Assembly: GCF_000330505.1 (NCBI RefSeq)
Contig: NW_004440189.1
Coordinates: 410,022-462,965, forward strand
Source of the DNA: Entamoeba invadens IP1
Lineage: Eukaryota > Evosea > Mastigamoebida > Endamoebidae
Direction: 5' to 3'
Length of the DNA stretch: 52,944 bases
The notes below the pieces were generated by a model. It searched no databases, was not told the origin of the DNA, and was given only the letters and a program-made list of their open reading frames with translations. Numbering within the stretch: the first letter of the stretch is position 1; every line of letters begins with the position of its first letter. Shown here one piece after another: positions 10,960 to 22,461 of the stretch. A program made the position numbers and the translations under genes.

Positions 10960-11262
10960 TGGCAATTTTCTCAGTTTCAAAAAAGTTGACGATATTCATC
11001 CAAACATAAACCGTTCCTTTGGAATGGGTCTTTCCACATTACACATTCGAATAACGTAACGCCAAAAGAAAAGATATCTGCATTTCTTCTTTATGTTTAA
11101 CACATTAGGCGCCATGTATGTTGGTGTACCAACCTTTTAAGTAAATGCAATGTTGGTCATCATACATTTACATCTCTAAAGTCCGTCAATTTTGCTATCA
11201 CCTTGTTACTAAAATTAATTGAAACACGAGAATGTTGTCTGGCTCAGTGTCTATGTAATTTG
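10960..11262 (-). pseudogene. Captured fragment of a TMK-type protein kinase gene
   Basis: Read on the reverse strand, broken frames show successive kinase subdomains in the right order and spacing: LHRH where LHRD is expected, then PDNILV (catalytic loop), KLTDF (DFG region, Gly lost), GTPTYMAP (activation-segment end, Asn replacing Glu), ADIFSFGVTLFECVMWKDPF (subdomain IX), and FETEKIAKF further on. The spacing and the SFGVTLFE..WKDPF segment match tyrosine-kinase-like receptor kinases of Entamoeba (TMK). There are at least three frame changes and several stops, so it is dead. The upstream half of the catalytic domain is absent or lies in the gap. It sits wholly between the terminal repeats of the element at 10712-11567. 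Confidence 0.85.
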
Positions 11263-11341
11263 TTTGTTAACTGAGTATGTTCGTTTTTAGTTTGGGTTTA
11301 TTTTTTCACTTTTTGATATTTATAAGACCAATTATATACTG

Positions 11342-11441
11342 NNNNNNNNNNNNNNNNNNNNNNNNNNNNNNNNNNNNNNNNNNNNNNNNNNNNNNNNNNN
11401 NNNNNNNNNNNNNNNNNNNNNNNNNNNNNNNNNNNNNNNNN
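11342..11441. other. Assembly gap, 100 N
   Basis: Exactly 100 N, the conventional placeholder for unknown size. The flanks share no evident overlap here, unlike the gap at 39182-39281. Confidence 0.95.
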
Positions 11442-11569
11442 AAATATATTTATTTGAAGTTGAAAAAATACTATTAAAAATGGTTTTAATTGTTATTATT
11501 TATGGTTATTTTTGAAAAACAATCTGCAGAAGGCTGTTTCGTTGCAGAAGGTTGATTCGGCTAACTGTA

Positions 11570-12010
11570 TAGACAATGTTGATGTAATTAGTTTTAAAAG
11601 TGTAATTTCGGTAAATCGATCTTATTCGGCTGCCATTTATTATTTCCTAATTGTTGTCTGATATAAAAAGAAAACCCGCAATTTGATAAAACCATTTTCA
11701 TGTTATTTTCAATAATAATTACGTCTTTCTTCAGGAAAAAAATCAGTTAAAAATCAGTTAAATAACTGCGAAGCACTAATAATAGTACAAATACAAAATT
11801 ACATTTAAATGAACTAGCAGAGCAAAAAGTAGTGTTAATAATTCAACGAATAAACATATGCAGTAGGAGGAAATATGGGGATGCTCGAGAAAGGAGGATG
11901 CTCGTAACTATTGGTTGATTTCAATTGAAAAATAATAAAATTACTATTAATTTTAATATAAATTATTAATCAAAAAATTAATAAAATTAATAACCCCAAA
12001 TAATCAGACT
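11570..12010. other. Gene-free AT-rich spacer
   Basis: No coding frame is seen. A short direct repeat, GGATGCTCG, occurs twice near 11880-11906. Otherwise nothing is recognised. Confidence 0.5.
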
Positions 12011-12860
12011 TAAAGGGGCAGAAAAAAACCGATGTTGGAAAAAAGCGATGTTGCCAAAATAATAGTAATTTAATAACACTTTTATAGTTAGTTGTATAGT
12101 TTATTTTTCCACTTTTCTGCAATTTGATTCAAAAAAACAAGGTTAACATAACTCAATTTCTTTTTTCGAAATGCCAAAAATCATTTTTGAGATTATACAT
12201 TATTTTTTTCTTGTAAAGATAAGGTTGAATTTGCCGAAAGACAAAAGGGAAGCATAAAATAACGACTTCTAAACTGTTCTTTGAAGCAAGAAAAATATAA
12301 AAATTGGCTAAAAAAACAATAAAAAGTTTTTAAAAGTTGATTAATGTTTTCAATATTATTTTTCCTTTTTAGCATAAATACAAAAACTTTTAATCAAAAC
12401 CCCGTCACTGTACTTTTTTTCACACCCTTTAACTTTAACTTTTAATTTTTTTTACATGCTATTTATCGTTCATAAAACACAAACTCCACTATCTAATCAA
12501 TTACATATCAAACAACTTAATAAACGTATCAATATTCACACTCTTTCAATGTAACAACTTTTCATTTCTTTGATCAAAGACCGACTGCACCTTTATTTCA
12601 CATCCCCTCTTGATCGATTCCTCATTCGATCAGAAATGCAGTCCAGGGCCAAACTTGAAAAACGTTCTTTCAAAAGCTACACCACACAAAGTTGAGTGCA
12701 TCCATTCCCAGCCCTTTTTTGAGTCCCTGTTAAACAAATGAAATACAGAGCTCCTTTTTATAATCAATTAATTTTTTGAAACTTTTTTTCAAAAATCGAA
12801 GCATAATCAAAAAACTGGAGAAAAAAAACAAAATAAAACGATTTTTTAATTAGAAACATC

Positions 12861-13364
12861 GAACATCGGTAATATTCCGTTTCATGTGTCCATTTGTTTT
12901 TCCCTGTTTTTTAAATTTTATGAACAAAACCTCAACTTTTTGTGGCAAATATCATTTATGGTCAAAGTTTAATGGTTGTTTATAAAGAACTTGGTCAAAC
13001 ATCGGTTTTTGGTGCCGTTCATGGGAAAAAATAAAAAGACGGGGAAAATAGAGTGGGTTATCCGAAATGGAGGCAACCAAATCTTGGTGGTCAATATAAC
13101 AATAAAAATCGTGTTTTTTCATGTTAAGTTAGTAAAATACTATTTGTATGCCGTGAAAAAACTCAATTATTTTTTTGTGTTTTTTAATGGCATTTTATTA
13201 TTTTTGTTCAGAATTTAGTGTTGATTGATTTGAGTTTGGTAATAAAAAGGTCAACATCGGTTTTAAGAAATGCTTATATTTTTTAAATTTCAACTCGGCA
13301 AAACGCAAATAATGTCCAATTTTAAGGAAAACTTTATATAAAATGGTAAAACATCGGTTTTTTC
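12861..13364 (+). repeat. Four spaced copies of AACATCGG(TTTTT) inside the left end of the 5.1-kb element
   Basis: Copies lie at 12862-12869 (followed by TAAT), 12999-13011, 13253-13264 and 13350-13364. All are in the same orientation, and the same core is found inverted in the left terminal repeat and direct in the right one (17104-17118). They look like subterminal transposase-binding sites or remnants of a repeated terminus. Confidence 0.7.
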
Positions 13365-14462
13365 CGCCGTAATAAAGACTTGCCCAAAAGTGCATTTTAT
13401 TAAAAATTCTAGTTAAGTGTCGAAAAAATGACTTAATTGATACTTAATACGTAATTCAATGCACAAACAGTCAATGCAAACACAACTGAAGAGAGCTCGG
13501 GCAAGTCTTTGAAATAACATTATTATAAAAATAAAAGATTATTTATTATAAGAGTATCTTGTGTATTAATATAGATTTCAAGTGTTTTTATTATCAAATA
13601 TATCACTCTATATTTTGGGTTTTTAGACCAATTGTTGATAATCAAAAAACAAATAACTATTGTAGTTAATAAAAATACTATTAAATAATAAAAAATGTCT
13701 CGAAAAAAAATAAAAATTTGATAACTTAATATGTGCAAACTCTTATCAGTAAACCTTGCAGTCGCTAAGGCACTAACTTAACACGAAGCCAAAGAATTAC
13801 AAAATGAAGTGTTCGTTATGTGTTATATAAATTAAATCATTGATAAACTATCATGATTTAATATTTTAATAATTTAGTTTGTATAATTTAAACAATAGCT
13901 ATTAATAATATAACATGGTTTATAAAAACAAACAAAAATATTTAAATGTGATTCTATTATGATATAATAATAATTTATTTCAAAAACTATTCATAATACT
14001 ATATAGAATAAATATTTAATAATTTATGATAAAAATATTATTAAATTATTCCAAATAATTGTTTTTGACCATTTTTGGGCAAAATTATTTAAAGAAATAA
14101 TTAGTAATTTAAATATTAAAATAAATCATTCAAAAATAATGTTTAAAGTTAAAGTTATTTATTATCATAATTTTTAATATTTTATTTTTATAAAAAACAT
14201 AAACATTGTAAAAAACTAAACAACAATGCGATAAAATTTCATCGCAAAATAAAAAAACAAATCCATCGAAGCAAAATAATCAAAATAACACCAAAATTAT
14301 TTAAACAATCACATAACAATTAACAAAATCAATTTAATTGTTAAAAACAACAATCAATAATTAACACAACTATTTTTGTTGAAATATATTCAAAAGTTTC
14401 AAATAAAATCAAAAATACACGTTTAATAATTGAGTGTTTATAACAATCTTTATTTTTCATTA

Positions 14463-16167
14463 ATGTCTCATAGCCCAATGATATCAAAACCTCCGAAAGT
14501 TAAACATGTGTATAAAACACAAGATGAAAAATTGCAAAGTTTAGTGAACACAATGAAAAAACCTTTAATACCACAGTATATTAATGTGATTGATTATTTA
14601 AAAGAAATCCCAGATATGATTATTTTTTTAATAATCTTGAGATCAAAGATAAATCCATGGCATTTGATTCTTTCCGTCAACAAGTCCGTTTTTGTTTGAA
14701 GGAATTGCCAGAAAATGTTTCAAAAATATTAAAAGAAAAAAATTGTCTTTTCCCATTGCACTTGACTAATTTTCGGGACTTTCGAAAGAAAAAGTGTTCG
14801 TTGTCAAATCGACAAAATAAATAACAAAATAAAACTGGTAAAAAACTAGAAAAAGGACGCAAAAGACTACTAAATGATGAAGAAATTATTGCGATACAAA
14901 ACGCAATAAAAGATAGTAAGACTAAAAAAGCAACACGTGAAGAAGCAAGTTTTTTTATTCACGAAAATTTCGACAAAAATATTGGGTCCAAGCAATTGCA
15001 AAAAATAAGACCCATATTCCAGATGTTGCACCAGTTATGGCACCAGTTATGGAAGCAAAACGGGCAGAAGTTACACCCGAGTCAATTTTGCAATATTACA
15101 CTGAATTTAAAAAGAAAATTGACGGGTGCCGTTTTGAGCTTATTTTTAACCTAGATGAAGTTGGATTCGACCAATGGGTCGATTCTCATTCATAAATTGT
15201 CTATGCAGAAGTTTCTAGAGGACAAGATGTGTTTAATGAAGTTGAAAAAGAAAGTTCCAGAACAAGTCTTTTGTGTTGTGGATGCCTCGATGGAACCAAA
15301 ATGATTCCACTTGTGGTAACAAAAAGACTTTCTCTGGAAGATGTTGCTATTATATCCCTTAAAAGTCGGGCTTTAATAAGGACACAAAAATCAGGTGTTT
15401 TGAATACTGAATTATACACCCTCTGGTTAAAAAAAGTGTTCTTCCTGACAATTAAGGCAAAAAGAGAAGAGATGGGTGTGCGTGCCGATATGAAAGCTTT
15501 CCTAATTCTTGATGGTTTTTCAGGCCATTTTTCTGAAGAAATTCAAAATTTATTTTTGGAAAATCATGTAGAAATGATTAAGGAGGTCCCTCACAGTTCC
15601 CATTTATATCAACCAATGGACTTGGGAATATTCGGGAACCAAAAGAAATTTTTGGCGGACAAAAACAACTGTCTTAACCACAAATTCACTTTATTAAAAA
15701 AAGAAGGAAAAATGTTGAAAAAAGTGGTAAATTGCTTCAAATTGATTCCCCAAAGTTCAAATAAGCAATGAAAAAATATATTAACATGTCTGAAGAGGAA
15801 AAAAAATAGAGAGCTAATCTATTCCCGGGAGTGTGTGGCAAATGGAGACAATGTCGCGAGCTCTTTTAAACAAGCAGGAATATCATTTGTTCCACACACT
15901 CCCAGTGAAAGCGAGCTTCAGGAGATACAAAAGAAGTCGCCAAATTACAATATTTCAGATTACATAACGGGGGTGGTAAAAGTGGACATGAATGGGGCAA
16001 GAGCAGTCTGCAAATTCTTGGGTATGGCTGCAGAACCTAAAGTTGTTGGAGCGACCAGAGTTGCTCTCGAAAATTATGAAGACAGGAAAAAACGTCTTCA
16101 ACGTGAGAAACTCACCAACACCAGGAAGCAAAGTCAAGCCAAAAAACCTAGAAAACCCGAAAAATAA
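14463..16167 (+). pseudogene. pogo/Tigger-type DDE transposase, multiply broken
   Basis: The likely start is the ATG at 14463. An N-terminal helix-turn-helix-like part is followed by a frame change at the T7 run near 14624-14630, a stop at 14821, further shifts near 15000-15100 and a stop at 15193. The catalytic core is recognisable: first Asp in FNLDEVGFDQW (about 15148-15180); second Asp in FLILDGFSGHFS (about 15500-15535); third Asp in PHSSHLYQPMDLGIFG (about 15588-15634), the hallmark of the DDE_1 family. A C-terminal basic segment continues in another frame to 16167. At least five lesions make this copy inactive as written. The family is shared with the transposase at 28572-31159, but the two proteins differ clearly. 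Confidence 0.8.
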
Positions 16168-17281
16168 CTGCGGTTTTAAGTCTTATTTTTTGTCGCAAAC
16201 CTTTTTCTATAATTAAATAAAGTATTTGTTATACGTTAATTATATTAATATAATTTTTTAATAGTAATATTTTAATCTGAGTATTATATATTAAAACACT
16301 CAACAATAACGACAATTTAAAAATAAATTTGATACATCATAAAATAAATAGTATAAAAAATAATATTTTAATAATAAAGGTTTGATTTACAACAAAAATG
16401 GGTATAAAAAAGTTTCAAAAATCTGAAATCAAACAATCATTAAAACTCAGAAGAAAACGCGTTTGTTTATCATGATTTTGAACACTGTCAAATAATGAAC
16501 TTGGGAAATTAAGAACTAAAAATAATGAGAAGGTCGTATATGCATACAAATAATTATTATTCAACGACAATATATATTTATTCCTGTCCGGAATCACCAG
16601 AAGAGACGTTTGTTTTATTTAATAATGTTTAAGAGCATAGATTTCAAAATAACAACTTAGGTTATTACAGCTGATTAGTTTATGAAAGGGAAAAGTTCCA
16701 AAAAGAAAAATTACAGAAAACAAAGTGATCAACAAATTACATCGTGATTAATCGTAACTAACGAAAATATAAACCATCTCGTTAATTGTGTTAAACGAAC
16801 TGTTTATTATACTTTGTTTAATTTGTACGGGTTTTGTCTCTATAAATCCAACTATTAATATCACTTTATAAATAGTTCAATGGGTATCCCGATTATATTA
16901 AACAAATACATGTATTATATTATGTATTCTCCCTAATATAAATATATTATTAACAACATATTCGAAACACTTCTAAATAATACTCAGGCAAAGCAAAAAT
17001 GTTGGTTTTATTTTTTTAAAAAAGGAAAAAAACAAATAACAAAATAATAATAAAAAAACATTTTACCTATTGTTACCAACTTTATACAACATCGCTTTTT
17101 TTCCAACATCGGTTTTTTTCAGCCCCTTTAAATGAAAAAATTGAATCTTAATCATATTTGAAAAATGTTAAGACATTTATTTTTAAATAAATAAGGTTTA
17201 CATTACACAAAACTGCTTTATCTAATTTATTCTTGAAAATATTGTTCATGATGATAATTGCCAAATGTGTTCACTTTTTAT

Positions 17282-17503
17282 TTATAAACTATGATCCAAT
17301 AAATTATGATAAAAATGAACAACTATTTTATCAGCCACATTCATAATAGCATTTCCAACTATTGGAATTGCAGATGCTGCTATTGGTTTTACAACATTAG
17401 TAACTTTTGACATTACATTTCCATATGTTTTTAATTTCTCACCTCCCACATTTAAAAATTTGTTTGCAATATTTTTAGTTTTAAAATAACCAAATGAACG
17501 CAT
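17282..17503 (-). CDS. 73-aa basic protein with a hydrophobic/amphipathic segment, virus-like cluster
   Basis: This is an intact short frame with its own ATG. The N-terminal half is basic. The C-terminal half holds an Ala/Ile/Val-rich stretch (KPIAASAIPIVGNAIMNVA) that could form one membrane or amphipathic helix. It starts only 35 bases from, and divergent to, the capsid-like relic at 17539, a compact arrangement unlike the surrounding transposons. I do not recognise the family. By position it could be a minor structural or membrane-active protein of the same extinct element; that is inference. Confidence 0.5.
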   Translation of the reverse strand: MRSFGYFKTKNIANKFLNVGGEKLKTYGNVMSKVTNVVKPIAASAIPIVGNAIMNVADKIVVHFYHNLLDHSL

Positions 17504-17538
17504 TTCACAAATGTAAAATTCATATTTTACAATAATAA

Positions 17539-19167
17539 ATGTCTAACATAAGAATTCCAAGTGTTCTTGAAAATGCTAACAGAGGAAATACCTTTAAATA
17601 TTTTGATGAACAACAAAAAAAATATTTTATCAAATGATGGTGTTCATGGTAGTAAAATGATTACAGTAAATGTTTATCAACTGCAAGTTCCATTTAATAG
17701 TAATGCTCATTCTAAAATAGCGATTACAGATCCATCTTTTCATATTACTAATATTGATAAGAGTTATTTAAGCGCAACAATTAATATAAGATTTAAATTA
17801 GTTCTAGATGAAGCAAAAACTGTAATTACATCAATCCAAAAAGAATCTAATGCTTGGATGTTATTTATTGGTTTAAAAGATTCTACTCAATGGCTAGACA
17901 GTATGAAAATTAATTGGAAAAATGGAACTACATATTATGAAAACACTAAGATGATATACGAAACAACTATTTTTGGAATGTGTAGAATTCAACAAGAAAA
18001 AGATTCTAGAGCTGGTGTTTATACATCTTGGAAAAATGCTTTTGAACATAAAAATAATGTATGCGGATTATATGTTAAAGTTGATGATTTGCTTAAATAT
18101 TCAACATTTGATGCTGAAATGAGATTAATTATTCCTTTAGATAATTTCTTGCCTTTACAATCATTTACTTCATATCCAAATGCAATATTTAATGAATTTG
18201 AATTAGATATTAATTACTCAAAAATTTGTTTATTGTCAGGTTAATCCAGAATTATTATGTGATGATTTTAATGAAAATCATTTAGCATCCAATGCAATTA
18301 CATGTTCTACTTATATGAAAGGTGTATCTAAAAAATTATACAAATCGGTGATTAATCACTTATTTTTGGTTATTGTTATTTCTCAAGTGATAATAGCTTT
18401 AGTTGGTTTACTGGAACAGTTCAAATTCAAGAAAGTACTTGTACTTTATTTTAAAGTATTATTAATGGATTCAATGTTAAGTATTTAGTATTGAAAGAAT
18501 TATTTGAAAAATATAGTAAAACACCATTATTTGTTCCAGCCCAAAAAACTACTGAATATGATTTTCCACCAGATCAATCTGTTTCTAGAATTAATTGTTC
18601 AAACATGATGAGTTATCTAAATATAAGTATGTTATTCTTCTTATTTCCAAGATCCAATAATCAATGTACTGTATCCAAAATCCACATATAAGTGATATTA
18701 TAGTTATAACTGCAAACAGAACTATACCAGATCAACAGATGAACATATTATCAAGTGAATTTAGTGAATTCCAATTAGCAAATACTAATTTTGATACATT
18801 ATTTGCAGCTCCTCAATCTATAATTAATAGTTTAACATTTAATGATTATTCTGAAAATACTAATTATTCATCTAAACATATTAAATATCTAAGTGATGCT
18901 ACTGATTTTATGATGTCAATTCCTTTAGAAAGATATGGTTCTGGATGCTTCTTTGATGGTTTATATTCTACAACAAATATTCAATTAACGCTTCAAGCAA
19001 TTCCTATGTTAGGAGATTATAACCCATATATTAAACCAAGTGGATCTACTGGTTCAGTTAATACTAATGTTATTAATATTATTTTATTAAATGATGCTAT
19101 GTGGTCATTATCACCAGATAAGGTTGAACTACTTACTAATGTTGATTTAGATACTATGTTCAAATAA
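17539..19167 (+). pseudogene. Double-jelly-roll-type major capsid protein relic (Polinton/virophage-like)
   Basis: The ATG at 17539 begins a frame that changes at an A8 run (17615-17622). The main open stretch runs to a stop at 18242-18244 after another shift. Coding resemblance continues through broken frames to the last long stretch (about 18670-19167). Total coding span is about 540 codons, the usual size of this capsid class. Visible features are an early strand with the pattern VNVYQLQVPF followed by DPSFHITNIDKSYLSA, then LFIGLKDS, MIYETTIFG, RLIIPLDNFLPLQSF and YPNAIFNEFELDI. In the C-terminal half FMMSIPLERYGSG precedes a beta-rich end. This resembles, from family knowledge only, capsid proteins of Polinton-like and related elements. 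At least four breaks are present; it is decayed. A quite different beta-rich protein cannot be excluded. Confidence 0.6.
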
Positions 19168-19261
19168 AATAATAATAATATATTTAATCTTTATATTTTG
19201 TAATAAATGGACCGACTTCTTCTTAAACAAAAAAGTCTAAACATTTTTTTGTTTCTAAAAA

Positions 19262-19591
19262 ATGGAAGTATTTTCAACAGCTTATCAAGAAAAAAATAAA
19301 AATAGTGTTTTTTGCACATCATATTTTAATTTTTCTACAATAACATCTAATGAAATTATAACAGATAAAATTACAAGTATAGATGGAACAGTAAGTGTAA
19401 ATACATAAGATATTTCTTCTACTGATTATGTAAATTTTAAAATATTAACATGTTTTAATAATTCTAAAACTTACAGTGATAATGTTGGTTCATCATGTAA
19501 TGCGTACAGTGATATGATTACCTCAGCGTGTCATGCGTACGCAGATACAAAATCTACAGAAACAATAACTATATGTAATAGAGTACCGTGA
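19262..19591 (+). pseudogene. Fibre/stalk-like protein with 11-residue repeats, internal stop
   Basis: The frame runs 109 codons from the ATG at 19262 to TGA at 19589-19591, with one in-frame TAA at 19406-19408. After it come three consecutive 11-residue units, YSDNVGSSCNA, YSDMITSACHA and YADTKSTETIT, the hendecad-like pattern typical of trimeric stalks of viral and phage fibres. The N-terminal part (residues 1-48) is Ser/Thr/Ile-rich with ITSNEIITDKITSIDG. It follows the capsid-like relic on the same strand after 94 bases. The function as an attachment fibre is inference from the repeat type and position. The stop and abrupt end mean it is not functional as written. Confidence 0.5.
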
Positions 19592-21434
19592 AATATTACT
19601 GCGAATTGTTATTGGGCCAAAAATAATGATATTAAGGGTTTTAAAACATTTTGGGTTTATTTTTTGTTATTCGAGGCTGTTAAAATGAAAAATGACAATT
19701 TTGTTCTACAAAATCTTTTGAGGCTAAGTCAACAGATTGTGCTAAGAGGAAAATTGTGTTTTAAAATACTTTTTATGAGGGTTTTGTTTTTTCCTTTTCT
19801 ATTTGAAAAACAAAACGTTTTTAAATTTTTTGTTATTACAAAAAGACAAATTTTACATTATAGTTTCGGATATCCAAAAATTATTTTATCAAGTAAAAAT
19901 TTGTTTTGATATTTTTAAAATGTGAATAAATGTACCAATAAGTTATATTGATTTATTCGTTACATCAATTTAATAAATTTAATTTTATTGGACAGTCCAT
20001 ATATCTGCCAAAATATGAACACATTTTAACAATAAAGTTTTGCTTAATATTGTATTGTTGATGAAGATTAAAAATTATAAATAAAAAATCGTTTTCATAA
20101 TTTTAATTACCATATAATCACTTACCAATATATTTTCATTCTGATGTATAAAATGAATATCTTGGTTGATTTTATTATGATTTATTATTCGAAAAATCGT
20201 TGCTCAATGTCTTGTATATGTTTTATGAAAGTCGTTGATTTTTCGATTAAAAAATTTAAAGAAAGAATCTAAACAGTCACACCATGACACAAAAAAATGG
20301 TTCAAAAACAAAATGAATAAACAATCTAATTATGTATTTAATAGCAACATCTGTAATATATAAACTGTTCAGTAAATATTTGACATGTTGGTTGTATGAC
20401 CACTGTCTATTTTGATTGTGGAATGTTGTGGAAATACAATCACAATTCACATTAAATAAATCAAACAATGAACTATTATTATAGTATAAATTTAATTAAA
20501 AATATAATAAACAACAAAAAAGTGAAATAGTTAATTAACGTGTATTATAAATTAACATAAACATATCAATAACAAAAATTTATAATAAAACAACAATAAA
20601 TTATATTTTATTTTTTTAAATGTGAAACTATTTTTTAATAATTATTATAATATAATTAAACTGGTCGATTAATTATGGATAATTTTATTATAAATTATTA
20701 TTTTAAATAGGGTTAATACACCAAAACCCCAAACAACTTAATTCTTTCATTTCAACAAATTGTTTAAATTTTAAATTGGTGTGATTAAGTTATCGACCAT
20801 CCGAAAAACCCACGCTCGTTAACCGTTTGTTATCATCAAATTGATTTGTATTTTATAAATTTATCAATATGATATGTTTATAACGTGTTTTTATATTTTG
20901 TTTATGTTTATTGTATTGCAATTTGTGTTGTTATAATAATTTCGAAGTTGAAACATTTATTCGATCTTAATAATTCGAGTTGATATTTCTACGTGTTTTT
21001 ATATTATTATCATGTTAAAACATATTGTTTTTGATGATAAATTGTGTTTATTTAATAAAAGTTAATAATTTGAATATTCCCAGCAAAAATAACGACTAGC
21101 TGAAGAGAAATCAAATAGCGTTTTATAAAAACCAATAAGTGGACCATTTATTCAAACATACAATGTACTAACTTATTCGTTTTTGTTATTATGTTTTGAT
21201 GTATTGTTTTGTACTATAAGTTATAAATTGTTAAAAACTATAAAATAAAAATTAATATATAGTTTGAGTTGTTTGGAATGTTCGTTTTTACGAATTTACC
21301 CTTGTTTTAATTGATAGCCATGTTATATAACATTTTTACAAAGTAAATTATTTTTTATGTTTTATAAGCAACAATAACATTATTTTTGGACCAATAACAA
21401 TTTACAGTAATATTTCACGCCGCAATGATTTTTC
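19592..21434. other. Gene-free AT-rich stretch inside the virus-like region
   Basis: Only chance open frames are seen (for example 19664-19909, hydrophobic and composition-biased). No repeats or RNA genes are recognised. It may hold badly decayed element sequence or a later insertion between the two halves of the cluster. Confidence 0.5.
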
Positions 21435-21485
21435 ATGGTACTCTACACACACAGATACAAAAATAGCTTCAATACCAACTCCAAA

Positions 21486-22235
21486 ATGATATATCCTTAT
21501 CCAAATATAATTTGGCAAGATGTAACAACATATAAAAATGTTACTTATTCTATTAAATCAGAAACTGATAAAACTGCATATTTTAGAATAAAAATTGATA
21601 ATGTTACAGAATTCTTAACAACAAATAGAACAGTAAAGGTAGTTTTATATGTTATTATTAATAATGAAATTTATAAAGTTATTGAACAAATTAGTGGCGG
21701 AAGTATGTTGAATGGAAAATATATACAACAGTACAAAATCTATTTAATATAAATGAGCATCCAATAATAATAATAATACCAGATACAGTTGGTTATTTAT
21801 GGCATGATGGATTTATTGTTTTAATTATTTCAGTTTATATTTACCAAAGAATTTTACATCAAACAGCAATTTAACATCACTAACAACTAAACCAATATGT
21901 GTTTATTTATATTGTAATCTTAATAATTTTTTTATCCTGGTATTAATTATTCAGGAAGTAATCCAAATTTAATGTGGAGTAATATAACTCTAGATAGTAA
22001 TCAGATATATCTAATAGAACCAAATTTACAAATAACAAATACATCATCTATTACAGAAATATGTCAAGGTTCTTCACTAAAAATATATATGTCATCTAAA
22101 GCTGTATCTAATTTTACAGATTATAAAACATATATTATTAATTCATTAAGAAGAACTACCACAACTACAATTTATGATAGTTTTGAATCAAGTACTATTT
22201 ATAATACTTATAATTCTAGAAACGATTTATGGTAA
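21486..22235 (+). pseudogene. Decayed Asn/Thr/Ile-rich protein of the virus-like cluster
   Basis: Coding resemblance starts at the ATG at 21486 (MIYPYPNIIWQ) and runs to a stop at about 21752. It continues in other frames (HPIIIIIPDTVGYLWHDGF near 21760; SLYLPKNFTSNSN near 21835) and ends in the open stretch 21972-22235 (YLIEPNLQITNTSSITE and onward to NDLW). That is about 250 codons in total with at least three breaks. The alternating hydrophobic/polar pattern suggests a beta-sandwich. No family is recognised. Its style matches the capsid-like and fibre-like relics rather than the transposases nearby, so I place it in the same extinct element. Confidence 0.45.
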
Positions 22236-22291
22236 TTTTTAAATCACTAACATAATCGAAGATTCCATATTGTGTTTTTTCAAATCACTAA

Positions 22292-22369
22292 ATGGTTGAA
22301 TTAGAAAAAATAGTAGAATTAGCTTCATTATTATCGTTTATATTTCTATTAATATTTATTACAGTATAA
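22292..22369 (+). CDS. 25-aa single-pass membrane peptide (possible)
   Basis: ATG at 22292, TAA at 22367-22369. After MVELEKIVE comes a hydrophobic stretch ASLLSFIFLLIFITV long enough for one membrane helix. It is very short, and coding resemblance of the downstream bases (basic residues) lies in another frame, so it may be the start of a broken longer membrane protein. It lies between two genes of the virus-like cluster. Confidence 0.3.
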   Translation: MVELEKIVELASLLSFIFLLIFITV

Positions 22370-22461
22370 AAATATTTACATATTTGTTTAAAAAGAGATT
22401 ATTCAAATTAAAAGAGCAAAAAATAATTAACGACAGATATAACACCAAGAATACATAGTGT

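Larger units (their letters stand above)
10712..11567. mobile_element. TA-flanked element with 45-bp imperfect termini, carrying a kinase gene fragment
   Basis: The left end after TA (10710-10711) starts CAGTTAGACGAAACAAACTT and contains CTTCTGCA twice. The right end before TA (11568-11569) is its inverted, imperfect copy, starting CAGTTAGCCGAATCAACCTT on the other strand. The element is 856 bases as assembled, but the 100-N gap at 11342-11441 makes the true size unknown. Its only recognisable content is a reverse-strand protein kinase relic. This is a Pack-type arrangement: a non-autonomous transposon carrying a host gene piece. Confidence 0.8.
12013..17128 (+). mobile_element. 5.1-kb mariner/pogo-type element with 41-bp terminal repeats, TA target site
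   Basis: The left end after TA (12011-12012) starts AAGGGGCAGAAAAAAACCGA and continues through TGTTGGAAAAAAGCGATGTTG. The right end before TA (17129-17130) is the reverse complement with one substitution. A decayed DDE_1 (pogo/Tigger type) transposase lies inside on the forward strand at 14463-16167. The element is long for this superfamily: about 2.4 kb precedes and 0.96 kb follows the gene. The left interior holds repeated copies of a terminal motif (12861-13364). A 12-bp inverted pair AAAGACTTGCCC at 13374-13385 and 13499-13510 may mark a smaller nested insertion. Very AT-rich filler between 13520 and 14430 may be a further insertion. Confidence 0.8.

Noticed and set aside
12590..12740. 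GC-richer island considered as a tRNA, small RNA or SINE
   Set aside because: No tRNA arms, no promoter boxes and no paired ends could be found; only a short palindrome (TGATCGA/TCGATCA).
12976..13218. 80-codon open frame in the left part of the 5.1-kb element
   Set aside because: It spans a repeated transposon motif and loses normal composition halfway.
19664..19909. 81-codon open frame downstream of the fibre-like relic
   Set aside because: Phe/Leu-rich translation of T runs with no neighbours supporting it.
20277..20468. 63-codon reverse open frame
   Set aside because: AT-rich chance frame without motif.
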